Positions 56,161 through 64,000 of a stretch of DNA of 64,000 nucleotides are shown here, one piece after another. This DNA comes from Flavobacterium sp. DG2-3 (lineage in GTDB: Bacteria > Bacteroidota > Bacteroidia > Flavobacteriales > Flavobacteriaceae): NCBI RefSeq assembly GCF_030730925.1, contig NZ_JAVAMB010000002.1, positions 310,001 to 374,000 of the forward strand, written 5' to 3'. Position numbers and translations under genes: made by a program. Below the pieces are notes generated by a model, which did no database searches, was not told where the DNA came from, and was given only the letters and a program-made list of their open reading frames with translations. Numbering within the stretch: the stretch's first letter is position 1; each line of letters opens with the position of its first letter.

Positions 56161-57213
56161 TTAAAGGGTAAAATTAGCAGACCATTGGTCCAGGAGACTT
56201 TTGTAAGGCTTAATGAAATGCTCTTCTGCATATTTACCCTGTTCAATAGCCAGTTGGCTGCGCTCTTCGCGGTCATAAACCACGCGAGTTAGCGAATAAT
56301 CTTCGTGTTTAAGACTAGGTTGATAGATTTTCCCAGCCACTGAATTTGCATTGTAAATTTCAGGGCGATAAATCTTCTGAAAAGTTTCCATCGTACTGAT
56401 TGAGCTGATTAATCCAAGATCAGTATAATCAGCAAGCAGATCGCCAGAATGATAAAAAGCCATGGGTGCCACACTATTCGGAGGCATGAAAAAACGAACT
56501 TTTAAGCCCATTTTAGAGAAATATTCATCCGTGAGAGAATACTGATCCTGCAGATACTCAAAACCCAGAACCGGGTGCTGATACTCAGTGCGAGTGTAAG
56601 TTTTGTTGCTCGATACACTTAAACAAATGATCGGTGACATCTTAAAGTGCTCTTTATAAGTAGCTGAACTGACAAAGCACTTATAAAGTTTTCCGTGCAA
56701 ATCACCAAAATTTTCAGGAACGCAAAAATCAGATTTATTTTTGTTGTGCTCGATCAATAAAATACTGAAATCATAATCACGAACATAGGAAGAAAAATTA
56801 TTCCCAGCAATACCTTCAATACGCTGACCCGTTTTACGGTCAAAAATATTTGTTTTTAAAACTTCAATCAATGGCAGATTGTTACTACCATTCTTATCAT
56901 CAATACTCATCGTTACTGTGATGATTTCAAGTTCTACATGGTAACGATCAGCTTTGGGATTATCCAGATGAGCCAATGCATTGAATCGATTGTTAATCAT
57001 ATTTAATGCATTGCGTAAGTTTTGTTGGCGATTACCTCCTCTAGCCAAGTTTGCAAAATTGGTTGTCAGACGCGTTTCACTTGAGGGATGATAGTTTTCA
57101 TCTAAACAGGTGCTCTTTAGTGTGAATGCAAAATCATTCTTGATTGTATTCTGGGTATTTTCAATATTCTGCTTTTCATTTATTCCTCTATCTTCTCGTA
57201 TATTCGTTTTCAT
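56161..57213 (-). CDS. mesX: DUF1852 protein, MesX
   Basis: 350 aa, soluble. Contains FAFTLKSTCLDENYHPSSET near the start and FFMPPNSVAPMAFYHSGDLL, which I recognise as DUF1852. Needed for MesD activity in other bacteria; its reaction, possibly oxidative methyl-donor formation, is undefined. First gene of the mesX-mesD operon and divergent from the nitroreductase gene. Confidence 0.85.
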   Translation of the reverse strand: MKTNIREDRGINEKQNIENTQNTIKNDFAFTLKSTCLDENYHPSSETRLTTNFANLARGGNRQQNLRNALNMINNRFNALAHLDNPKADRYHVELEIITVTMSIDDKNGSNNLPLIEVLKTNIFDRKTGQRIEGIAGNNFSSYVRDYDFSILLIEHNKNKSDFCVPENFGDLHGKLYKCFVSSATYKEHFKMSPIICLSVSSNKTYTRTEYQHPVLGFEYLQDQYSLTDEYFSKMGLKVRFFMPPNSVAPMAFYHSGDLLADYTDLGLISSISTMETFQKIYRPEIYNANSVAGKIYQPSLKHEDYSLTRVVYDREERSQLAIEQGKYAEEHFIKPYKSLLDQWSANFTL

Positions 57214-57448
57214 ATGGTGATACTATTTAGATTTTTTACCTTGCAAATTTGAAAATAAAAGATTAAATATTTTTATTTATACTAAAAATCAGATAATAAT
57301 TCTTTTTACACCTATTTATAAAGATTTTTAATCTTTTAACAAATATAAAATGGAAGAAAAACAGATAATTATTCTGTAGTGAACTGAGATAATTGATTTG
57401 AGTCTCCCTAGAGCACTCCAAAAACTCGAAAAAGAAAACAATATAATT

Positions 57449-57456
57449 TATCTTTG
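57449..57456 (+). promoter_or_regulatory. -7 box of the nitroreductase gene
   Basis: TATCTTTG, exact TAnnTTTG, 25 bases before ATG 57481. The preceding GAAAACAATATAAT also occurs before the HxlR gene at about 50632. Confidence 0.55.
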
Positions 57457-57480
57457 GCAAAATTTAAGATAGACATAGTA

Positions 57481-58110
57481 ATGAATTTGATAGAAAATTT
57501 AAAATGGCGCTATGCCACAAAAGCTTACAATAATATTAAAGTAACAGAAGAAAAGGTCGATCAGATCTTGGAAGCCATAAATCTTTCAGCATCTTCTTGT
57601 GGTCTGCAGTCTTACCGTGTTTTTGTTGTAAGCAATCCAGAAATCCAAAAGAAACTAGGCGCTAATTCGTATAATGGACAGATTAGCTCTTGCTCTCATT
57701 TGTTAGTTTTCGCTGCATTTACTGACATGGCTTCGAGTTACATTGACGATTACATAGCAATGACAGAAAAACAAAGAGGCCTTGATGCTGGTGCCTTATC
57801 AGGATTTAAAAATGGACTTCATTCCTATTTCAGCGCTATAAACGCAGAACAAAAAGACATTTGGGCTTCCAAACAAGCTTATATTGCACTAGGAACTGCA
57901 CTTATTGCTGCGGCAGAATTGAAGGTAGACGCCACCCCTATCGAAGGATTTAATGCCGACACTATTGATGAGGTTTTGGGTTTGAAAGAAAAAGGGTTGC
58001 ATTCTACAGTTATCCTCGCTTTAGGATATCGCGATTCGGAGAAAGACTATATGGCAGCTGCGAAAAAAGTTCGTTTGCCTATAGATGAAATGATAACTAA
58101 AGTTTATTAG
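57481..58110 (+). CDS. Nitroreductase-family NAD(P)H oxidoreductase
   Basis: 209 aa from ATG 57481 (MNLIENLKWRYATKAYNN); a TTG 27 bases upstream overlaps the promoter. FMN-site features: KWRYATKAYN and SASSCGLQSYRVFVV, IALGTALIAAAELKVDATPI and the C-terminal LALGYRDSEKDY. NfsB-like. Reduces quinones or nitro compounds; its exact substrate is unknown. Divergent from mesX. Confidence 0.88.
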   Translation: MNLIENLKWRYATKAYNNIKVTEEKVDQILEAINLSASSCGLQSYRVFVVSNPEIQKKLGANSYNGQISSCSHLLVFAAFTDMASSYIDDYIAMTEKQRGLDAGALSGFKNGLHSYFSAINAEQKDIWASKQAYIALGTALIAAAELKVDATPIEGFNADTIDEVLGLKEKGLHSTVILALGYRDSEKDYMAAAKKVRLPIDEMITKVY

Positions 58111-58139
58111 TACAAAAAGCTCAAGCTTAAAATAATTAT

Positions 58140-58241
58140 GTTGCAAGTTTACTTGAAGACAAGCCAATTTCTTTAAATGGTTTGTAAATTATTCAGTAAC
58201 CGTCACTAAAAAAGCTCATTTCAAAAAGAAATGAGCTTTTT
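58140..58241 (+). ncRNA. Repeated sRNA-like element, copy 6 (shortened)
   Basis: 30 bases after the nitroreductase gene. Core AAGCCAATTTCTTTAAATGG, TTTGTAAATTATTCAGTAAC then GTCAC; 13 bases of the core are deleted relative to copy 2. Terminator 58208-58241. Confidence 0.65.
58208..58241 (+). terminator. Terminator of repeat copy 6
   Basis: AAAAAGCTCATTTC, loop AAAAA, GAAATGAGCTTTTTT. Confidence 0.9.
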
Positions 58242-58267
58242 TATGCCGTAGAATAAAGTATCTAATT

Positions 58268-58588
58268 TTAATTAATATCCAATGATTGAATATATTCTGC
58301 TTCAAACTTAAAATTATAAGTCAAAACTAAAGGACTTCCCGGAAAAGTCCCAGATACTTCCGCTTTTAAACTTCCTTTTTCCGCATCTCCTTCAAAGCTA
58401 ATAGGATTCATTACCGCATTGTATTCTTTTGAAGATTTTTCGATCCATTTTTGTATTGCTTTTTTTCCCGTATAATTTTTCCCTTCATCAAATACTATAG
58501 CATTTTCTGAAAAACAATCAGCAAAATGAGCACTATTAAAATTATTCTGTGCATTTACTAAGTCTTGTACTACTACTGGTAAGTTCAT
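58268..58588 (-). CDS. SnoaL-like/NTF2-fold small protein
   Basis: 106 aa. Pattern of nuclear-transport-factor-2-fold proteins: AHFADCFSENAIVFDEGKNY, AIQKWIEKSSKEYNA, strand-rich end. Perhaps a partner of the short-chain dehydrogenase encoded 43 bases upstream on the same strand. Confidence 0.75.
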   Translation of the reverse strand: MNLPVVVQDLVNAQNNFNSAHFADCFSENAIVFDEGKNYTGKKAIQKWIEKSSKEYNAVMNPISFEGDAEKGSLKAEVSGTFPGSPLVLTYNFKFEAEYIQSLDIN

Positions 58589-58631
58589 AATTTTCTATTT
58601 TAGTATTAATAAATAAGTATTGCTTTATAAT

Positions 58632-59426
58632 TTAAATTGTCGGGATGGTTCCGCCGTCTATTACATATTCAGTTCCCGTGAGGTAGCCCGCTCTTGGTGA
58701 AACGAGAAAACCTACCAATTCAGCCACTTCTTCGGGCTTTGCAGCTCTTCCGTATGGAATTCCTCCTAAAGCATTCATGACACTTTTTTCTGCCTCTTCG
58801 AGAGATACATTACTACTTTCAGAAATGCGTTCCATCATTCTTACTGATGCTTCAGTCATAATCCATCCAGGAGAAACAGTCAGAACACGTACGCCTTTTG
58901 ACGAAACCTCTTTAGATAAACCCTTACTATAATTGATCAGCCCTGCTTTTGCGGCGGCATATGGAAGAGTAGAATCATATAAAGGCAATTTTCCTTGAAT
59001 CGATGCGATATGGATAATAACGCCGTTTTTGTTTTCTAGCATTTGAGGCAAAAATGCACGATCCAATCGAACTGGAGCTAATAAATTTGCCTGAAGTGTT
59101 TCTTCCCAGTCTTTATTAGTCAATGCAGCAAATCCGCCTCCAGGAGTTTCAGATGCTCCAAGGTTATTTACGAGAATATCAAGTCTGCCAAATTTCTCCA
59201 CTACTTCGGCAGCAACTTTAGCTGCGGCTTCGGGCTTACTCAAATCTGCTGAGATAAAATGCAAAGCGGCATCGGGTATTTCCGGTTGGTTTCTTGCACT
59301 GATGATCACTACAGCACCTGCCTCTTTTAAACGTTGGGCTATTGCTCTGCCCGCTCCTTTTGTTCCTCCTGTTACCAGAGCAATTTTGCCCGATAACTCA
59401 TTCTGATAACTTATTTTTTGTTCCAT
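58632..59426 (-). CDS. Short-chain dehydrogenase
   Basis: 264 aa from ATG 59426 (MEQKISYQNELSGKIALVTG); the in-frame ATG 59492 lies at the operator. GGTKGAGRAIAQRL cofactor site, NNLGASE, and YAAAKAGL (YxxxK). Divergent from a second HxlR regulator that likely controls it. Confidence 0.9.
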   Translation of the reverse strand: MEQKISYQNELSGKIALVTGGTKGAGRAIAQRLKEAGAVVIISARNQPEIPDAALHFISADLSKPEAAAKVAAEVVEKFGRLDILVNNLGASETPGGGFAALTNKDWEETLQANLLAPVRLDRAFLPQMLENKNGVIIHIASIQGKLPLYDSTLPYAAAKAGLINYSKGLSKEVSSKGVRVLTVSPGWIMTEASVRMMERISESSNVSLEEAEKSVMNALGGIPYGRAAKPEEVAELVGFLVSPRAGYLTGTEYVIDGGTIPTI

Positions 59427-59468
59427 ATTAATTTCTTTTGTACAAATTTCAGAACTACGGAACTTTCT

Positions 59469-59478
59469 CACAAGTACG
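59469..59478. promoter_or_regulatory. HxlR operator candidate 2
   Basis: CACAAGTACG, identical to 50651-50660, in the space between the SDR and hxlR genes. Confidence 0.45.
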
Positions 59479-59549
59479 GAATTACGATTCACATAGGGAT
59501 AAATTTCTCCCCTATTGTGAAAATCAATACATACTAGTATTTTTACAAT

Positions 59550-59921
59550 ATGTATGAGAGAAAAACAATGCCCAACTTAAATTGCGGACTTGACCTAATA
59601 GGTGAAGTATTATACGGCAAATGGAAAATACGCCTCCTTTGGTTTATTAATGAAGGACATAAAAGACCAAGCGAGTTACAGCGCAAAATTCCTGATGCTT
59701 CGCGCAGAGTCTTGAATATTCAGCTTAATGAACTGGAAGAGCATCAACTTGTGGTTAAAAAAATATATCCTGTGGTGCCTCCAAAAGTAGAATACACCTT
59801 AACAGAATTTGGCGAGAGTTTAATTCCTGTTATCGGAGCTTTAGGCCAATGGGGAGACAAAAATCAAGAAAGATTAAAGGCATTGATCGTTAAAAAATTT
59901 AACGACTTTCCGAATCTTTAA
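59550..59921 (+). CDS. HxlR-family transcriptional regulator 2
   Basis: 123 aa from ATG 59550 (an alternative ATG at 59568, MPNLNCGLDL). LYGKWKIRLLWFINEG, RRVLNIQLNELEEHQLVVKK and VVPPKVEYTLTEFGESLIPV match HxlR. Probably represses or activates the divergent SDR gene. Confidence 0.88.
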   Translation: MYERKTMPNLNCGLDLIGEVLYGKWKIRLLWFINEGHKRPSELQRKIPDASRRVLNIQLNELEEHQLVVKKIYPVVPPKVEYTLTEFGESLIPVIGALGQWGDKNQERLKALIVKKFNDFPNL

Positions 59922-60104
59922 ATTCATTATTTTCTCAAACTCAAATATATTCTTCTTGCATATTATTAGAATTTAACAAATGATAATTCAGCAATTTTTT
60001 AAAAAAATCATATAAAAAACATGAATCCGTAGATTGTAATTTTAGTATAAGCTAATTGAGATAATTAGACATATCGATATTATTTACTAAAAAAATTATG
60101 CAAC

Positions 60105-60305
60105 ATGATATCTGAAAATTTCTATAGAGAAAATCAGGAGCCGTGGAGTGATTTTACCTCCGAAGAAGAGCTGTTACTGAGTTATGAAGATTATCTGGCG
60201 GAAAGCTCCTCTTATTCGCTTAAAGCCGAAAATCACTATGATGTTGAACTCGATGATCTTAATGCGGAATATGATGAAAATGATTGGGAAGAAGAAGAAG
60301 AATAA
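60105..60305 (+). CDS. Small acidic hypothetical protein
   Basis: 66 aa, strongly acidic (ends DENDWEEEEE), no signal peptide. Own gap of about 180 bases on each side. Function unknown. Confidence 0.5.
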   Translation: MISENFYRENQEPWSDFTSEEELLLSYEDYLAESSSYSLKAENHYDVELDDLNAEYDENDWEEEEE

Positions 60306-60487
60306 AATAATGATTAATCATACTTGCTCCAAAATTTTGGGCTAGTAGTGAAATACAACATTGCGGATTGTTAAAATCTCTGCACTTCTGAAAGCATCAT
60401 TCTTTCAGAGCATTTTTAAATTATTAGAAATTACTTTCTCAGATCTAGAGATTTGAAACTTAAAATGAACTAAACTTTCTAAATGTG

Positions 60488-61435
60488 ATGCGAAAAATTT
60501 TACATATTCTGATTCTGCTGTTTTCGTGTGTATGTTTTCCACAGAAATACGATGCAAAAGTCGCATTTGCCATAGAAACTTATGCTTACATTCGAGGACA
60601 GAATGCCGCGCTTCAGAAAGTGGCGCGAGAGTTTCCGCATCTTAAACCCAAAATATCTGAAACGCAAAAAGACTTAAAAAATGTTTTTGGACGAACTGAA
60701 AAAAATCTTAACCAATTTTTTAAAGAAGAACTCAGCCGTTCGCAGATCGATTCGATACAGATACGTATTGATTCACTTCTTAACCAACAGCTTTCAAATC
60801 CTATAGAAAAAGAACAGTATGCGCACGATTTTCTTTTAAATGTAAAAAATAGATCTCATCACAGCAATCATGCGCTGCTTCCAAAGGGAATTCTTTCGTT
60901 TAAATATCACGATGCTCCTCATCAAGAAATTACCGATGGACATATTGACGTTTTTTCTTCAGAAAATCATCCAAAAGCAGAGAATACTTCTATAAAGATT
61001 CCTGTTCCAAAAAGTTGGCTTGCTCAAGAAGCTGAGATGCCAGAAACTATTCAGCAGTTTACTAGTTGTCATGGAAATGGAATGGAAAAAATGCTTATTG
61101 TAGTATATGATTTGCCCAAAGAACTACATGGAATTGGACTAAATGAAAAATCTGTTGCCACTTTTCTGTCACCGCAAACTAAATTGATTCGCACAGAAAA
61201 CATAACTATTGATGACACTCCAGGTTTGATGATAGAAGTTGAGGAATTGATAAATTATCAAAACGAAAATATGAAAATAAGAATGCTGCAATTCATGTTT
61301 TTAGATCAACAGAAATTGTACTGCTTGCAAGGCAGTATCGGACCTACGGATACTGACGAAGATCTTGGCATCCAGATAAAAAAATATGAACCGCTTTTTC
61401 GCCTTATTGCTTCTAGAGCAGAACTGGACGATTAA
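60488..61435 (+). CDS. Hypothetical secreted protein
   Basis: 315 aa from ATG 60488 (a GTG codon three bases earlier is in frame). Signal peptide MRKILHILILLFSCVCFPQ. Helical middle (30-120), then strand-rich C-terminal part resembling PsbP/DUF1795-like folds (SIKIPVPKSWLAQEA, TENITIDDTPGLMIEVEEL). Convergent with the SDR lipoprotein gene. Confidence 0.65.
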   Translation: MRKILHILILLFSCVCFPQKYDAKVAFAIETYAYIRGQNAALQKVAREFPHLKPKISETQKDLKNVFGRTEKNLNQFFKEELSRSQIDSIQIRIDSLLNQQLSNPIEKEQYAHDFLLNVKNRSHHSNHALLPKGILSFKYHDAPHQEITDGHIDVFSSENHPKAENTSIKIPVPKSWLAQEAEMPETIQQFTSCHGNGMEKMLIVVYDLPKELHGIGLNEKSVATFLSPQTKLIRTENITIDDTPGLMIEVEELINYQNENMKIRMLQFMFLDQQKLYCLQGSIGPTDTDEDLGIQIKKYEPLFRLIASRAELDD

Positions 61436-61452
61436 TAATTTTGCATTTTTAA

Positions 61453-62484
61453 TTAGTCTTTGTTCTTCTTGCTCTTTTTGTATGCTTTCATTCTTTCGTC
61501 TGCTCCATCGTCAATACCACGCCCTTCTGGCATTGGCTTATATATGGAACCTTCTGTATTTGGAGTTGAAGGTCCTGTCTCGATCATGTATTTCTCAACC
61601 ATATTGCCTCCGAGCCGTTCCGAGAAACGAGGAAATACATTAGCGCTAAATGATGAAACCTGAGCCTTCCAACCTACTGGCACTATTTTCTTTGGCCTAA
61701 GGGATTTTCTTAGAACAGCATTAACAACTTTTTCAGGCTCATCCATCATCGCCATTTTCGGTTCTACGCCTGTATAATTCGCAGCGTGCTTCCATATAGG
61801 AGTATCAACCGCCCACGGTTCGATTGTAACTACTTTTATTTTGTCGTAGCCATTAAGTCGCAATTCCTGTGAGAAAGCCAGATCTAAACTTCTTATGCCA
61901 GCTTTGGTTGCAGAATAACCACTCTGATAAGCAAGCGGAATCTCCCCCATAACTGATGCTACATTTATAAGCACACCTTCTTTTTGTTGTATAAATTGCT
62001 CAACCGCTATTCTGCTGGCATAGAAAAAACCTTTTAAATTAACATCTATCACTCGCATTTGATCCTCAATCGGAACTTCCCAAAACCGACCAATTGCCGT
62101 AATTCCAGCCATATTAATCCAAACATCAATTGTAGAATACTCTTTTAAGGCTACTTCTTTTACTCTTTGCACATCTTCCAGTTTGCTAATATCCATTGTA
62201 ACAACAACTGCATGACCGCCAGATTTACGTATGGTATCGGCAACTTCTTCTAAGAGGTCGGTTCGTCGGGCTGCAAGAACAACATTGGCTTTATATTTTC
62301 CGAGCTGTTCTGCTATACCGCGTCCCATTCCGCTTGAAGCGCCAATAATAACATAGGTTTTAGCAGAAATTTTTTTCTGCCCCGAAGTACCCACTTTCCA
62401 TGTTGTACAACTTGTCAACAGTACAGAAAACAAAACCAAAGTACAAAACGATTGTAGTATCTTAAAAATAGTATAGATTTTCAT
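61453..62484 (-). CDS. SDR-family protein with lipoprotein signal
   Basis: 343 aa. The first 26 residues are a lipobox signal (LFSVLLTSC). SDR core: IIGASSGMGRGIAEQLG, INMAG, GYSATKAGI (YxxxK). SDR proteins are normally cytosolic; here the sequence predicts export and lipid anchoring, where NAD(P)H would be scarce. Either the signal is used or the first ATG is wrong; no later ATG preserves the Rossmann strand well. Confidence 0.8.
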   Translation of the reverse strand: MKIYTIFKILQSFCTLVLFSVLLTSCTTWKVGTSGQKKISAKTYVIIGASSGMGRGIAEQLGKYKANVVLAARRTDLLEEVADTIRKSGGHAVVVTMDISKLEDVQRVKEVALKEYSTIDVWINMAGITAIGRFWEVPIEDQMRVIDVNLKGFFYASRIAVEQFIQQKEGVLINVASVMGEIPLAYQSGYSATKAGIRSLDLAFSQELRLNGYDKIKVVTIEPWAVDTPIWKHAANYTGVEPKMAMMDEPEKVVNAVLRKSLRPKKIVPVGWKAQVSSFSANVFPRFSERLGGNMVEKYMIETGPSTPNTEGSIYKPMPEGRGIDDGADERMKAYKKSKKNKD

Positions 62485-62742
62485 AAGCGCACGATGTTTA
62501 ATTTTAAACTCTTCTTGGTTCAGTTCTTATTATGAAAATATTACTTGTTTTTCATTTTTATGTTATATGATTCAATTCATTAGTTTGCAAGATTTCAATT
62601 CTTAACATCGTATGGAGAATCTTTAAAACACCTTCCAATAAGGCATATTATATAAAACTGCATTAACAATAATATAAATTACTGATATTCAAGTTTATTA
62701 ATTTTAAATTCATTAAGAATCAAACCTTTAAATGAATTAATT

Positions 62743-63747
62743 ATGAGTGACAAAAAGAAAATATCCAGACGCACTGCTATAACAGGCATGGGAGCAATTT
62801 GTCTCACCACTGCCTTTACCCCTGTTTTAGGTGCCGATTTTAAAATCGATGAAAACGATTGTTCTACAATTCCTGAAGATCCGCAGACAAAATACCCTCG
62901 TCCGCCTTTTAAAGAACAAAAACAGCCTTGGCCAGGATTGGTTAGCAAAATGGATCCGAGACCCGACCATGGTGAAAAAAGCTATAAAGGCTCAGGCAGA
63001 CTTAAAGGCCGTAAAGCACTTATAACTGGAGGCGATTCTGGTATGGGTAGAGCGGCTGCCATTGCTTATGCAAGAGAAGGTGCAGATGTAGCCATAAATT
63101 ATTATCCTACCGAAGAAGAAGATGCTAAAGAAGTCATCCAGCTTATTAAAGCCGAAGGAAGAAAAGCGGTGGCTATTCCTGGAGATTTGCGAGATGAAAA
63201 ATTCTGCATTTCATTGGTAGAACAAGCTGTAAAAGCACTTGGAGGTTTAGACATTTTAGTAAACAATGCCGCAAGACAGCAGACACACGATTCTATTCTG
63301 GATATTACCTCCGAAGATTTTGATGCTACAATGAAAACCAATATTTATGCTCCGTTTTGGACTATAAAAGCGGCACTTCCGCATCTTAAACCAGGTTCTT
63401 CTATAATTGGCACAAGTTCAGTTCAAGCATACACTCCTACTGAAGATTTATATGATTATGCACAGACCAAAGCGGCAACGACCAATTATATAAAATCACT
63501 TGCGAAACAATTGGCTCCAAAAGGAATCAGAGTTAATGGAGTTGCGCCTGGTCCGGTATGGACACCGCTTCAAGTTAGTGGCGGTGCCACGATGGAAAAA
63601 CTGAAACAATTTGGAGGACAAACACCTTTGGGCAGACCTGGACAGCCAGTCGAACTGGCCTCTATTTATGTACAGCTGGCTGCTGAAGACGCAAGTTACG
63701 CGACTGGACAAATCTATGGTTCTAGCGGCGGTGAAGGAAATCCTTAA
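62743..63747 (+). CDS. SDR-family oxidoreductase with Tat signal (YghA-like)
   Basis: 334 aa. SRRTAITGMG near the start is a twin-arginine motif, followed by a hydrophobic stretch ending GADF. Linker PRPPFKEQKQPWPG and MDPRPDHGEKSYKG as in YghA. Catalytic elements: ITGGDSGMGRAAAIAYA, NNAARQ, YAQTKAATTN. Tat export would carry a folded cofactor. Followed by a 63-aa gene. Confidence 0.88.
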   Translation: MSDKKKISRRTAITGMGAICLTTAFTPVLGADFKIDENDCSTIPEDPQTKYPRPPFKEQKQPWPGLVSKMDPRPDHGEKSYKGSGRLKGRKALITGGDSGMGRAAAIAYAREGADVAINYYPTEEEDAKEVIQLIKAEGRKAVAIPGDLRDEKFCISLVEQAVKALGGLDILVNNAARQQTHDSILDITSEDFDATMKTNIYAPFWTIKAALPHLKPGSSIIGTSSVQAYTPTEDLYDYAQTKAATTNYIKSLAKQLAPKGIRVNGVAPGPVWTPLQVSGGATMEKLKQFGGQTPLGRPGQPVELASIYVQLAAEDASYATGQIYGSSGGEGNP

Positions 63748-63767
63748 TCACTTAAAACAATAAAGTC

Positions 63768-63959
63768 ATGCCTTGGTACAATGGAGATTATCCGCCCTCT
63801 TACAAAAACCAGCCGAAAGCACTTAGAGAAAAAGCGGTTGAAATAGCCAATGCGCTGCTTTTGGATGGCGCCGAAGAGGGAATTGCAATTGCAACGGGAC
63901 TTAAACAAGCCCGCGAGCTTTTGAAAAATCATAAAGAGAAAACAACTAAAAAAAATTAG
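63768..63959 (+). CDS. Small stress-associated-like protein
   Basis: 63 aa, starts MPWYNGDYPPSYKNQPKALR and contains EIANALLLDGAEEGIAIATG. Small proteins of this look accompany general-stress genes such as yghA in Bacteroidota (recollection, not tested). 20 bases after the SDR. Confidence 0.65.
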   Translation: MPWYNGDYPPSYKNQPKALREKAVEIANALLLDGAEEGIAIATGLKQARELLKNHKEKTTKKN

Positions 63960-63961
63960 TC

Positions 63962-64000
63962 ATGAAAAATAATCAAAATGAATTAGAAAAGGACGGTAAC
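63962..64000 (+). CDS. Start of a gene cut by the window end
   Basis: ATG 63962 and 13 codons (MKNNQNELEKDGN) remain open at base 64000, two bases after the previous stop. Too short to identify. Confidence 0.4.
   Translation, partial: MKNNQNELEKDGN

Noticed and set aside
33329..58300. Retron, DGR or CRISPR explanation for the repeated elements
   Set aside because: No reverse transcriptase or cas gene is nearby, the copies are kilobases apart and not spaced as an array, and each ends in a terminator.
1..64000. tRNA, rRNA, CRISPR array or intact insertion sequence
   Set aside because: None could be identified by reading; no transposase-like protein is encoded in full.

Overview
The window looks like a Flavobacterium-type member of the Bacteroidota. 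The DNA is AT-rich with long AT-rich gaps, start codons have little Shine-Dalgarno sequence, several promoters carry the TAnnTTTG -7 box of this phylum, and the gene families are typical of it (TonB-dependent receptor with carboxypeptidase-regulatory-like domain, WG-repeat and DKNYY lipoproteins, DUF6660, DUF6428, PcfK/PcfJ). I see no rRNA, tRNA, CRISPR array or intact insertion sequence. The left end cuts a large gene; the right end cuts a gene just after its start codon.

1-26 kb: a defence and mobile-element island. A five-gene minus-strand operon (8779 to beyond 1) encodes an unknown 340-aa protein, a 145-aa putative effector with an amyloid-like C-terminal motif, a STAND NTPase with TPR-like repeats, a RES-domain protein (predicted NAD+ phosphorylase) and a trypsin-like protease fused to an Avs-like STAND NTPase. 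Next come a dinB-dnaE2-type mutagenic polymerase pair behind a palindromic operator, a frameshifted gene with a HEPN-like RX4H motif, and a second Avs-like STAND with the same ATPase and C-terminal region as the first but an Mrr-like nuclease at its N-terminus. An ssb-pcfK-pcfJ block marks conjugative-element DNA (PcfK is related to the Cas9 inhibitor AcrIIA9). A nuclease-like gene and a trypsin-RES gene pair follow, so a trypsin domain sits beside a RES gene twice in this island.

26-39 kb: metal and metalloid resistance. An arsR-GNAT-DUF6428-arsC-acr3-phosphoesterase operon with a palindromic ArsR operator is followed by a Crp-type regulator and its probable target, a SigZ-like sigma factor, a small secreted Cys-rich peptide, an ArsR-merTP-GDCCxxC operon without merA, a DUF6660-TonB receptor-CDF transporter set, a short relic of a second acr3 gene, and an outer-membrane porin-like protein.

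39-64 kb: chromosome-like genes. There is an envelope lipoprotein operon (DKNYY/TonB, two unknown proteins, WG repeats), two HxlR regulators each divergent from an operon or gene they probably control, an S41 peptidase, an Lrp regulator, an SBF-like transporter, a folate-independent methionine synthase pair (mesX-mesD), a nitroreductase, and two exported short-chain dehydrogenases.

The most striking signal outside genes is a dispersed intergenic element, six copies between 33.5 and 58.2 kb, all on the plus strand. Each has a conserved 50-80 nt core ending in (GG)GTCAC followed by a Rho-independent terminator whose stem sequence changes from copy to copy while pairing is kept. I read it as a multicopy small RNA family.
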